Source: Ktedonobacterales bacterium (GTDB taxonomy: Bacteria > Chloroflexota > Ktedonobacteria > Ktedonobacterales > JADMIN01). Taken from it: a stretch of DNA of 12,720 nucleotides. Below are positions 5,279 through 12,050 of this stretch, piece after piece. The stretch is from the NCBI GenBank assembly GCA_015478575.1, contig JADMIN010000022.1, forward strand, positions 1 through 12,720. The letters run 5' to 3'. The notes beneath the pieces are model-generated. The model saw only the letters and a list, made by a program, of their open reading frames with translations, searched no databases and was not told the DNA's origin. Both the position numbers and the translations under genes were made by a program. How positions within the stretch are numbered: the first letter of the stretch is position 1; every line of letters starts with the position of its first letter.

Positions 5279-5488
5279 AGACACGCGCCGCCATGGCCTG
5301 CCTCTGCTCGCGAGCGAGTCGCACTCGCGCGAGCGGCTTTGCGCATGCTCGTGAGCGCGCTCCCCTGCTTCATCGCCAGCACGATATAGTTCACTCCCCG
5401 CCGGGCAGCTCTTCCTGATTCATCCCGTGTCTCATGGCGGCGTGCGTCCGTCACCAGACACGTATCCAAAGAGAGCACCGGCACTGTT

Positions 5489-6775
5489 ATGAGCATGATC
5501 CTTCCAGACTCCATCGCCGCGCCCGCCGCGCCGTCCACGGCATCGGCCATCGGCGCGTCGCGACGTAACATCTGGGCCTACGGCCTCTATACCAGCGCTA
5601 CCAGTATCCGCTTCAACCAGGCCATTTGGCTGATCTATCTGGCGGCACATGGCTACAGCCCGTTCGCCATTGGGCTGTTCGAGATGGGCTTCCACCTGAC
5701 CAAGTTTGTCGCCGAGGTGCCCACCGGCGTCTTCGCCGATCTCGTGGGTCGGCGCGTCAGTCTGATCATGTTCTGCGCGCTGGGTGCTGTGGCGGATCTG
5801 CTCTTTCTCGCGCCATCCCCGACGTTGATTGCCGGCAGCATGGCACTCTCTGGCATCGCGTACGCCTTTCGTGGCGGCGCCGATTCCGCCATGCTCTGGT
5901 CACTCGCGGGCGGTGCGGGCACGGAGGCGACTGCCGCGCGTTATAGCAAGCTCTACAGCCGCATGTTCCTCCTCATGCTTGGTGGCGAGGCCATCGGTAC
6001 GGCCGCTGGTGGCGTGCTGGGCGGCATCGCCGTGAGCCTGCCGTTTCTCTGCCAGAGTATCACCACTGGGCTAGGCATCATCCCACTGCTGGCGCTGCCG
6101 GAGCCACACTCGGCGCGGAGCCAGCGGCGGCGCCCGCTGACTCACGTGCGCGCGGGGCTACAGACCATCCGGCGCGATCCCGTACTGCTGGGGCTGTTGC
6201 TGCTCTCAGGGCTGCTGGCGGGTGTCTCCGCTACCGTCAGCATGTTTGTCCAACTCTACTTCCGTGGCCTGGGTCTCTCGCTAGCGGCGATTGGCCTGAT
6301 CTTCGCTCTCGCCATCGTACCCAACTCGGCCTACGCGGCGCTCGCCCCTCGGCTGATCGCGCGGCTTCCGCGCAATCAATTGCTGGCGACGTGCGTCATG
6401 GCGCAAGGCCTGGGGTTGTTGGCGTTGCGCTCAGGGCAGCCGGCCATCGCCGTTCCTGGCTTCGTGCTGCTCTTCTATGCCACCGACGCGCTCGTCATGC
6501 CGTCCATCAGCCGCTACCTGAATGAGCGTGCCCCCGAGGCGCAGCGCGCGACCATTCTCTCACTGGATACCGGCCTCTTTAGCGCGGTGATGATTGTCCT
6601 CTTCCCGCTCTTTGGTCTGGGGCTGACACATATCTCCTACGCCACCGCCTACCTGTGGACACTCGTGGCGCTGGTCGGCGGCAGTGCCGCTATCGCTGGC
6701 GCCGTCACGCTGCTGGCGCGGCGGGACGCCGCTAAACCCGGCTGTGGCGTGGGATCACTGGGCAGCCCCACCTGA
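5489..6775 (+). CDS. Major facilitator superfamily transporter
   Basis: A 428-aa integral membrane protein of MFS size, with hydrophobic segments along its whole length consistent with 12 transmembrane helices. The first cytoplasmic loop carries MFS motif A in the form GVFADLVGRR (residues 80-89), preceded by AEVPT at the end of helix 2. The start of helix 1 (W.IYLAAHGYSPFAIGLFE, about 47-65) is typical of drug/solute exporter-like MFS proteins. A basic stretch near 209-216 (ARSQRRRP) marks the central loop between the two six-helix halves. The substrate cannot be told. The start is ATG 5489; ATG 5495 is also possible, and the ribosome site (a GAGAG near 5470) is weak. It converges on the FAH-family gene over a shared two-hairpin terminator. 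Confidence 0.85.
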   Translation: MSMILPDSIAAPAAPSTASAIGASRRNIWAYGLYTSATSIRFNQAIWLIYLAAHGYSPFAIGLFEMGFHLTKFVAEVPTGVFADLVGRRVSLIMFCALGAVADLLFLAPSPTLIAGSMALSGIAYAFRGGADSAMLWSLAGGAGTEATAARYSKLYSRMFLLMLGGEAIGTAAGGVLGGIAVSLPFLCQSITTGLGIIPLLALPEPHSARSQRRRPLTHVRAGLQTIRRDPVLLGLLLLSGLLAGVSATVSMFVQLYFRGLGLSLAAIGLIFALAIVPNSAYAALAPRLIARLPRNQLLATCVMAQGLGLLALRSGQPAIAVPGFVLLFYATDALVMPSISRYLNERAPEAQRATILSLDTGLFSAVMIVLFPLFGLGLTHISYATAYLWTLVALVGGSAAIAGAVTLLARRDAAKPGCGVGSLGSPT

Positions 6776-6816
6776 CTGAAGTCAGGTGCGCTTCGACCTG
6801 CCCTGATGGAGCAGGT
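6769..6816. terminator. Two-hairpin bidirectional terminator
   Basis: CACCTGAC (6769-6776) pairs perfectly with GTCAGGTG (6781-6788) around TGAA; the MFS stop codon TGA lies within this stem. ACCTGC (6796-6801) pairs with GCAGGT (6811-6816) around a 9-nt loop. They occupy the 48 bp between two converging genes, so they can serve both strands. Confidence 0.6.
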
Positions 6817-6823
6817 GTTCCGC

Positions 6824-7780
6824 TCATGCGCTCGCGTGTCCTCGCACATCCACGACGCGGTTCCGCATGGCGCCGATGCCCACAATGGCGGATTCGAGGA
6901 GGTCGCCAGGTTTGAGGAATTCTGGGGGCGTGCGAGCGAAGCCCACCCCGCTTGGCGTGCCGGTGGCGAGAATGTCGCCCGGCTCCAGCGTCAGCACCTG
7001 TGAGAGCGTCACAATGATCGTCGCGATATCGAAGATCATGTGTGCGGTCGTGTCGTCTTGCTTGCGCTCGCCGTTGACTGAGAGCGTCAGGCGCAGGTGT
7101 TGGGGATCAGGTACGCCATCCGCGGTGAGGATCAGCGGACCCATCGGGCAGGAGCCATCCAGGCTCTTGCCGAGGAACCACTGCACGCCTGGTCTGTTCT
7201 GAATGTCGCGCGCGGAGATATCGTTGAGCACGGTATAACCCCAGATGTGCGCCAGGGCATCGGCGCGAGCGATGTGCCGCCCGCCATGCCCGATGATCAC
7301 GGCCAGTTCGACTTCCCAATCCATCCGCTGCGACACGGTGGCATCGAAGGGGATATCGGCAAAAGGGCCGGTGACGCTGGTGGGTGCCTTGGTGAAGACA
7401 TTGGGAACCGTCGGCAGTTGCACCTCCTGCCCGATAGCGCGCAGTGATTCGGCGGCATGCTCGGCATAGTTGCGGCCAAGACAAAAGATGTTCTTACGCG
7501 GGCGCGGAATAGGCGCGAGCACCTCCACCGCGTCCCACGCCAGCTCACCCTCGCCTGGCGCGGAGGCCACCAGCGCGCGTACCCGCTCCAACGCCGTGGC
7601 TCCGCCGCCGATCAACGCCAGCATATCGCGCAGCTCCTCTGCGTGCTCCTGGTGGCCAGATAGCGCCGCCGCGCGCGGCAGATCGAGGATGCGCCCGCGC
7701 CGCACCGCGCCCAGTCGCACTCCACCCGCATCACGGAATGTCACCAGCCGCGGTCCGGTCTCTTCTGAGCCGCTAGACAT
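6824..7780 (-). CDS. Fumarylacetoacetate hydrolase (FAH) family enzyme
   Basis: A 318-aa member of the FAH superfamily, whose members hydrolyse, decarboxylate or isomerise 2-oxo/2-hydroxy-diene acids in aromatic and amino-acid breakdown, using Mg or Mn. Residues 1-90 form the variable N-terminal domain; the catalytic fold follows. Visible motifs are FCLGRNYAEHAAE (99-111, with H108), the metal-ligand region DWEVELAVIIG (154-164, E156 and E158), NDISARDIQ (186-194, D187), GKSLDGSCPMGP (204-215) and GTPSGVG (274-280). GAGGAG lies 8 nt before the ATG at 7780. The substrate is not determined; 2-hydroxyhepta-2,4-diene-1,7-dioate isomerase-like or acylpyruvase-like activity are options. The homogentisate-pathway enzyme itself is usually longer and less likely. 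Neighbouring CoA-dependent catabolic genes fit an aromatic-degradation role, by inference. Confidence 0.9.
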   Translation of the reverse strand: MSSGSEETGPRLVTFRDAGGVRLGAVRRGRILDLPRAAALSGHQEHAEELRDMLALIGGGATALERVRALVASAPGEGELAWDAVEVLAPIPRPRKNIFCLGRNYAEHAAESLRAIGQEVQLPTVPNVFTKAPTSVTGPFADIPFDATVSQRMDWEVELAVIIGHGGRHIARADALAHIWGYTVLNDISARDIQNRPGVQWFLGKSLDGSCPMGPLILTADGVPDPQHLRLTLSVNGERKQDDTTAHMIFDIATIIVTLSQVLTLEPGDILATGTPSGVGFARTPPEFLKPGDLLESAIVGIGAMRNRVVDVRGHASA

Positions 7781-7920
7781 GCTCTTGTCTCCTCGTCTCT
7801 CTTCTTCACTCTTGCGGCTGGCGACAGTGTTCTTGGTGCCGCGTTCCAGGTCGCCATCGTCCGCTGGCGCGGGAGCACGGGCACTTCAAGAGAGAAGCCC
7901 CGCGTGTTCTTCGCGCGTGT

Positions 7921-8631
7921 TCATTCGCCCGTGGTGTCAGGCAGGAGCATGGGGGCATCTTCGCCCACCTCTCCAGGTATCCGCATGGCACCCTGATCTG
8001 GCGCTTCGGAAGCGTGTAGCAGCGGGTGAGGCTTCTGCCCTCGCGCGCGCTCGTGCGCCTCAGGCTCGCGAGCGGAGGTGGATGGCTCACCCGTGGAGCG
8101 GTCGCCTTCGATCGGCGCACGCGCGTCATCAGGTGCGCCTGTCAGTGGGCGACGCGGCGGCACACGCCCGCCGGGCGCGCGGAAATCCAGCATGCGGGTG
8201 GCGGCGAACTCGTTGGCACGCTCCTCACACCAGATGGCGTGGCGAATGTGCGCATCACGCAGCTCGCTCAGGATGCGGCGGAACTCGCGATCGAGCTGAT
8301 CTGGCGCGGCTTGGAGCAGCGCCTCCGCGCGCTGGCCCACCTGGCGCTGGTGATGGGCAAAGGCGCGCAGCCGGTCATCGTAGCGCTCCAGAGTGAGCAC
8401 CGCGGGCACGCTAGGGCTCATTCGCCAGGTGAGCAGTGTGCCCACCTGCTCCAGCCGCTCACGTAGGGCGCAGCAGACCACCAGATCTTCGCTGCCCATG
8501 GTGCTGAGCGCCTCACGTTCCATATATTCCGTCGCGCCGGAGGCAAACGCGACCTCAATCGCCACGCTGGCCCGCTCATCTTCCAATAGGGCGTTGAGCG
8601 CGTTCGTCGTGTCAGGTTGGATCGTCGCCAT
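7921..8631 (-). CDS. Unrecognised helical protein, possibly ferritin-like
   Basis: I do not recognise this 236-aa protein by name. Residues 10-150 look almost entirely alpha-helical and regularly amphipathic, with many Glu and His in register: E17, E19, E26, E35 and E38 in the first helices, H93/H94, E117, E123, H128, H131. This pattern recalls four-helix ferritin-like or rubrerythrin-like folds, but I see no definitive ExxH metal motif, so it stays a guess. C53-C54 is an adjacent cysteine pair. Residues 151-236 are rich in Pro, Arg, Glu and Gly and probably disordered. There is no signal peptide or membrane segment. The ATG at 8631 has GAAGG upstream. The gene is divergent from fdhD over 280 bp and lies 140 bp upstream of the FAH-family gene on the same strand, so the two may be co-transcribed. 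Confidence 0.75.
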   Translation of the reverse strand: MATIQPDTTNALNALLEDERASVAIEVAFASGATEYMEREALSTMGSEDLVVCCALRERLEQVGTLLTWRMSPSVPAVLTLERYDDRLRAFAHHQRQVGQRAEALLQAAPDQLDREFRRILSELRDAHIRHAIWCEERANEFAATRMLDFRAPGGRVPPRRPLTGAPDDARAPIEGDRSTGEPSTSAREPEAHERARGQKPHPLLHASEAPDQGAMRIPGEVGEDAPMLLPDTTGE

Positions 8632-8869
8632 GCCGTGCCTTCATCTCATCTTCATTCGTGACCAGCGGTTTCTCTCAGAGTATCCCGCGCGTGGGATTCG
8701 CGCAAGCGCCTATCTTGCGTGGGGTAGCGTCGTTTAGCGCACATAGCCCGCCACTCCTCGCTCTGGCTCGTGCCGCCGCGTGTCTGGGGTAGGAGCGGTA
8801 TGTCGGCACGCGACGTGCGCTCGTATTCCACGCTCGCATGTGGTATGACGGGAAGGTAGATCGTCACGT

Positions 8870-8895
8870 CTATTCGCGCCAGCTATTCGCGCCAG
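8870..8895 (+). repeat. 13-bp perfect tandem repeat before fdhD
   Basis: CTATTCGCGCCAG occurs twice back to back (8870-8882 and 8883-8895). The second copy runs into the AGAAGGGGG ribosome site of fdhD. It could be a duplicated binding site or a slippage product. An extended -10-like TGGTATGAC lies at 8841-8849, without a clear -35. Confidence 0.85.
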
Positions 8896-8911
8896 AAGGG
8901 GGATCGTGGCC

Positions 8912-9820
8912 ATGGCAGAGACGTACAGCGTGCGCTCGACCAGCGATCCGCTGCGCCAGGTCTCGGCGCGCATCGTGCGCTGGTCCGGCGGCGCGCACGT
9001 GGAGGACGATGACGAGTTGGCGGCAGAGGACCCCCTCGAGATCCGGGCGGTGAGTCGAGATGGTGGCATGCCGACGCGGGAGACAGTGGCGGTCATCATG
9101 CGCACACCTGGGCACGATGAGGAACTGACGGCTGGCTTTCTCTATGGCGAGGGGTTCGTGCGAGCACGGTCGGAGTTGGCGACGCTCTCGCTTGGGTTGG
9201 ATGGCGACGGCCTCCCTTCCCCCAATATCCTCGATGTGGAGTCGGCGGATGGAGCGAGCCTGCGGCAGCGCATGCGCGAGGCGGGCTATACGCGCCGTTT
9301 CGCGGTCAACGCGAGCTGTGGTGTCTGTGGCAAGAATACCGTCGCCGCCGCCTGCGCATCGCTCCCGCGGCTTCCGCTCGACCTCGACGACTTCACTCTT
9401 TCGCCGGAGGTGCTGTATGCCCTGCCGGAGTGCCTGCGGGTGGAGCAGCGTGTCTTCCACTCGACGGGCGGGCTGCATGCCGCGGGCCTCTTCGACGCGG
9501 GGGGCACGCTGCTGGCGCTGCGCGAGGATGTGGGCCGCCACAACGCGGTGGATAAGCTGGTGGGCCGTGCCCTGCTGGATGGCGCGCTGCCGCTCCACCG
9601 ACATATCCTGCTGGTGAGCGGGCGCCTCTCGTTCGAGATCGTGCAGAAAGCGCTCGCCGCCGGTATTCGCCTGATTGCCGCTGTCTCGGCGCCATCCAGC
9701 TTGGCGGTAGACTTGGCCGAGGCCGGCGGCATCACGCTGGCGGCGTTTCTGCGCGACGAGCGCGTGAACGTCTACACGCATCCTCACCGTGTGGCTGGCC
9801 CTCAGACGCCTAGATCATAG
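8912..9820 (+). CDS. fdhD: Formate dehydrogenase accessory sulfurtransferase FdhD
   Basis: FdhD carries sulfur from the IscS cysteine desulfurase to the molybdenum cofactor (bis-MGD) of formate dehydrogenase, without which the enzyme is inactive. The 302-aa product shows the family landmarks: PGHDEELTAGFLYGEG (66-81), the CxxC pair C136-G-V-C139 in NASCGVCGKN that handles the sulfur, HSTGG.H.A (183-191), EDVGRHNAVDK (205-215) and SGRLSFE (236-242). The start is ATG 8912, with AGAAGGGGG upstream; a GTG at 8906 is in frame but too close to that site. No formate dehydrogenase subunit is in the window, so the partner enzyme is elsewhere. Its 3' end overlaps the converging small gene by 19 nt. The acidic stretch EDDDELAAED (31-40) is unremarkable. 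Confidence 0.95.
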   Translation: MAETYSVRSTSDPLRQVSARIVRWSGGAHVEDDDELAAEDPLEIRAVSRDGGMPTRETVAVIMRTPGHDEELTAGFLYGEGFVRARSELATLSLGLDGDGLPSPNILDVESADGASLRQRMREAGYTRRFAVNASCGVCGKNTVAAACASLPRLPLDLDDFTLSPEVLYALPECLRVEQRVFHSTGGLHAAGLFDAGGTLLALREDVGRHNAVDKLVGRALLDGALPLHRHILLVSGRLSFEIVQKALAAGIRLIAAVSAPSSLAVDLAEAGGITLAAFLRDERVNVYTHPHRVAGPQTPRS

Positions 9821-10098
9821 AGTTGCTCGAATTGTAGGTCTAGGTCGTTGGTCGCCTGCCAGAGGCATGCCAGCGCCTTGCGCACGTTGCGCGCGGCGCA
9901 GGGCGGCAAATCGTCGCGCGCGGCGAGGTCTTTGAGCGCGGAGTAGATGCGCATCGTCTCCTGCTCGATGACGGTGAGCGGCTTGCCATAGAGATCGGTC
10001 TCGGTCACGGGTATGCCTCCTGCTGCTGGCTTGACTGGTGTGGGCTTGGAACGGCGAAAGGAGAGGCGCGGAAACCATACGCGGTCTTTTCCAGCCAT
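9802..10098 (-). CDS. Unrecognised small protein (98 aa)
   Basis: I do not recognise this family. The product has a basic N-terminus (residues 1-24, with FPRLSFRRSKP), then a helical part (40-98) containing IEQETMRIYSALKDLA and ARNVRKALACLWQATNDLD. There are two cysteines (C67, C78), no signal peptide and no membrane segment. ATG 10098 is chosen because AAAGGG lies 8 nt upstream; a longer frame to 10191 would overlap paaK and lacks a site. It is 67 nt downstream of paaK on the same strand and is probably the last gene of that unit. Its stop (9802-9804) lies within the last codons of fdhD on the other strand, so the two transcripts are antisense at their ends. That it is a real gene rests on the ribosome site, position and protein-like composition. 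Confidence 0.6.
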   Translation of the reverse strand: MAGKDRVWFPRLSFRRSKPTPVKPAAGGIPVTETDLYGKPLTVIEQETMRIYSALKDLAARDDLPPCAARNVRKALACLWQATNDLDLQFEQLYDLGV

Positions 10099-10165
10099 GG
10101 ATCGCACCCTTTCAGAGCGGCGAGCGTTCCCAATAGCGCGCCCAATAGGCGCGGGGCGAGCGACA

Positions 10166-11506
10166 TCAATACCGCGCGGCGGGGCGGGCATCTACGAGGC
10201 GCTTGGCCTTTAGCTCGAAGCGCGGCAAGGTGCCTGGCTCCATCAACTCGATGTTGAAGCGCAGGCCCTCATGCGCGTCAGCGAGCGCTTTGGCCAGCTT
10301 CTCTCGCAGTTCTGGCCAGTCGGCCTCGCGTCCCGGCTTGAGTTCCAGTCGGATGGTGATCTCGTCACGAATATCATCGGCGCGCCAGAGATAGATCTGG
10401 AACTCATCAATGGCGTCGAAGTCGCGAACAATTGCCTCTACCGCCCGTGGATAGACGTTGGTGCCGCGAATCAGCTTCATATCATCCCAGCGTCCGCGGA
10501 TGCCGCCGTCATAGAGATCGCCGGTGCGGCCGCAGTCGCAGCGGGTGTGGGGCACCTTGAGCACCATATCTTTGGTGCGGTAGCGCAGGACGGGGATGAA
10601 ACCGCGCCCGAAGGAGGTCACGACACGCTCTCCCAACTCGCCATAGGGCACTGGCTCACTGGTCTCTGGGTGGATGACCTCTTCGATGAAGTGGTCCTCG
10701 ATGATGTGGGTGCCGCCAGGTTGGTGAGAGCACTCAAAGATCATGATGGTGCCAAGCTCCGTCATGCCGGCGGTGTCGCCGACCTTCGCGCCCCAGGCCT
10801 CTTCGAGCTGGCGCTTGACGGCGGGAATGGAGCCAGAAGGCTCGCCGGAGAGGATGACCTTGTTGACCGTGCTCGCGGCGAGGTTGATGCCCATCTCGGC
10901 AGCCTGTTGCCAGAGGCGTAGTGCGTAGGTGGGAGTGGAGCAAACGGTGGTGACGCCCATCTCGACGATCTGCTTCACACGCGCCTCGGTGGTCTGGGCG
11001 CCGCCAGGGATGACCAGCGCGCCGAGCTTCTCACAGCAGTAGTGGGCACCCCAGAACCCGATAAACGAGCCGTAGCCGAAGGCGAAATAGACGACATCCT
11101 CGGGGCGCACGCCGAACCCCCAGAATCCGTAGCACCACATCTCGGCGATCCACTCCCAGTCCTTCATGCTATCCAGCACACGGATGGGCACGCGCCCGCT
11201 GGTGCCGGAGGTGAGGTGATAGCGGATCGCATGCTCTTGGCCGGTGGTGGGAAGCGCACCGAAGAGGGGCTGCTCGGCCTGCGAGTCCATCCAGGCCTCG
11301 CGCGTCATATAGGGAATGCGCCGGAGGTCATCCAGCGTCTTGAGCTGGTCGGGAGAGAAGCCAGCCGCTTGAAAGCGTTGTTGGTGGAAGGGGCTTTTGG
11401 CCTGCGCCCACTCGCACATCCGCCGCAGTTTGTAGAGCTGCAGTGCATGCAATTCCTCGCGTGGCATGGTCTCGTTCTTCGGGTTCCAGTATGCTGGGTA
11501 CGCCAT
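10166..11506 (-). CDS. Phenylacetate-CoA ligase family protein (PaaK-like)
   Basis: PaaK-type enzymes activate phenylacetate or related aromatic acids to CoA thioesters through an acyl-AMP. This 446-aa protein has the expected length and order of motifs: YHLTSGTSGRVP (96-107, ATP-binding P-loop), GDTAGMTELG (243-252), LRYRTKD (307-313), a C-x-C-G site HTRCDCGRTGD (320-330) usual in PaaK, RGRWDDMKLIRGTNVYP (337-353) and a C-terminal RFELKAKR (429-436) that supplies the adenylation lysine. GGAGGGGGG lies about 5 nt before the ATG at 11506. The true acid cannot be read from sequence; no other paa genes are visible, so a generic aryl- or coenzyme F390-synthetase-like role is possible. It follows a 142-aa unknown gene by 18 nt, so the two are surely co-transcribed. 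Confidence 0.93.
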   Translation of the reverse strand: MAYPAYWNPKNETMPREELHALQLYKLRRMCEWAQAKSPFHQQRFQAAGFSPDQLKTLDDLRRIPYMTREAWMDSQAEQPLFGALPTTGQEHAIRYHLTSGTSGRVPIRVLDSMKDWEWIAEMWCYGFWGFGVRPEDVVYFAFGYGSFIGFWGAHYCCEKLGALVIPGGAQTTEARVKQIVEMGVTTVCSTPTYALRLWQQAAEMGINLAASTVNKVILSGEPSGSIPAVKRQLEEAWGAKVGDTAGMTELGTIMIFECSHQPGGTHIIEDHFIEEVIHPETSEPVPYGELGERVVTSFGRGFIPVLRYRTKDMVLKVPHTRCDCGRTGDLYDGGIRGRWDDMKLIRGTNVYPRAVEAIVRDFDAIDEFQIYLWRADDIRDEITIRLELKPGREADWPELREKLAKALADAHEGLRFNIELMEPGTLPRFELKAKRLVDARPAARY

Positions 11507-11524
11507 TGTTCCCCCCTCCAGTTT

Positions 11525-11953
11525 CTATACGCGGTCGAGCATGTGGTCGCCGCCGAAGATGTTGCGCATCTTGTATGGGGCGGGCGTCGTCGCCAACTGC
11601 CACGCGCGTAAGCGCCAGCCGGGATAGAGAAACCACGGCTCCGGCAAGGTATATTCGGCGGATGACGTCCACGAAGGAAATGGTATGCCCTCGTTCCAAC
11701 ACAACCATTCCACTGTCGCGGCAATGAATGCCGCCCAATGGCGTAGCTCAGCATCACCGCGATATTCGGCAATCGGCGCGGCGACGAGGGTCGCGCGCTC
11801 TGGCACGACTGTTCGACGCCAATCATCGAGGAAGTCGCCGATGGCGACCCAGGGCGTCGTGCCGCTCAGGATGCGGTCGAACGTTTCCGCGGCGGTCTGC
11901 GGGCGATAGCTCGATTTGTTGGTCGGCTGTATATCCGCATTGGTATCGGGCAT
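11525..11953 (-). CDS. Unrecognised 142-aa protein upstream of paaK-like gene
   Basis: I cannot name this protein. It is soluble by composition and rich in tryptophan (nine), many in the second half. A first part (20-50) reads as amphipathic helix (AAETFDRILSG, GDFLDDWRRT). The middle (68-90) is AELRHWAAFIAATVEWLC. The end (100-142) is distinctive: EYTLPEPWF, then a segment TPAPYKMRNIF followed by LDRV. I have an uncertain memory of a similar TP.P...RN.F ending in unassigned actinobacterial and chloroflexal proteins. GAGGAG is 7 nt upstream of the ATG at 11953. The 18-nt gap to the CoA ligase and 91-nt gap from the acyl-CoA dehydrogenase suggest a function linked to them, but nothing in the sequence says which. 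Confidence 0.75.
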   Translation of the reverse strand: MPDTNADIQPTNKSSYRPQTAAETFDRILSGTTPWVAIGDFLDDWRRTVVPERATLVAAPIAEYRGDAELRHWAAFIAATVEWLCWNEGIPFPSWTSSAEYTLPEPWFLYPGWRLRAWQLATTPAPYKMRNIFGGDHMLDRV

Positions 11954-12021
11954 GAGAGATCTCCTCGGTGCTTACTCCTCCGCATCAAAGAGCGTTTCTA
12001 TGAGGTACTGAACTCAATACT

Positions 12022-12050
12022 ATCACCCTCTGTGTGTTCTGTGGTTAATC
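12022..12050. repeat. CTCTGTG...CTGTGGTTAATC intergenic motif
   Basis: The stretch at about 12028-12050 (on the minus strand it begins GATTAACCACAGAACACACA) has the purine/pyrimidine-biased form of a short intergenic sequence that I recall seeing in scattered copies in several environmental phyla. It spans the stop codon of the acyl-CoA dehydrogenase. Only one copy is in this window, so its repeat nature is not shown here. Confidence 0.3.

Larger units (their letters stand above)
4835..5488. other. 654-nt gene-free region
   Basis: No open frame here has a plausible ribosome site or recognisable protein. It contains a 6-bp hairpin after rplL (4851-4869), a 15-bp perfect inverted repeat (4924-4999), a near-consensus promoter (5128-5157), an 11-bp hairpin (5246-5278) and a 6-bp hairpin (5314-5328). 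No tRNA or known small RNA was recognised. The 330 nt from the promoter to the next gene are either a long transporter leader or a separate small RNA. Confidence 0.6.

Noticed and set aside
4995..5354. 119-codon open frame on the plus strand in the gene-free region
   Set aside because: Random-looking composition, no Shine-Dalgarno, starts inside the inverted repeat and runs through the promoter and hairpins.
7470..8396. 308-codon open frame on the plus strand
   Set aside because: It is antisense to the FAH-family gene and the 236-aa protein; Ser/Arg/Ala-rich sequence without structure is typical of a shadow frame in GC-rich DNA.
8870..9787. 305-codon open frame on the minus strand
   Set aside because: Fully antisense to fdhD, which has all family motifs; the opposite frame has none.
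10271..10921. 216-codon open frame on the plus strand
   Set aside because: Antisense to the PaaK-like gene and without recognisable motifs or a ribosome site.
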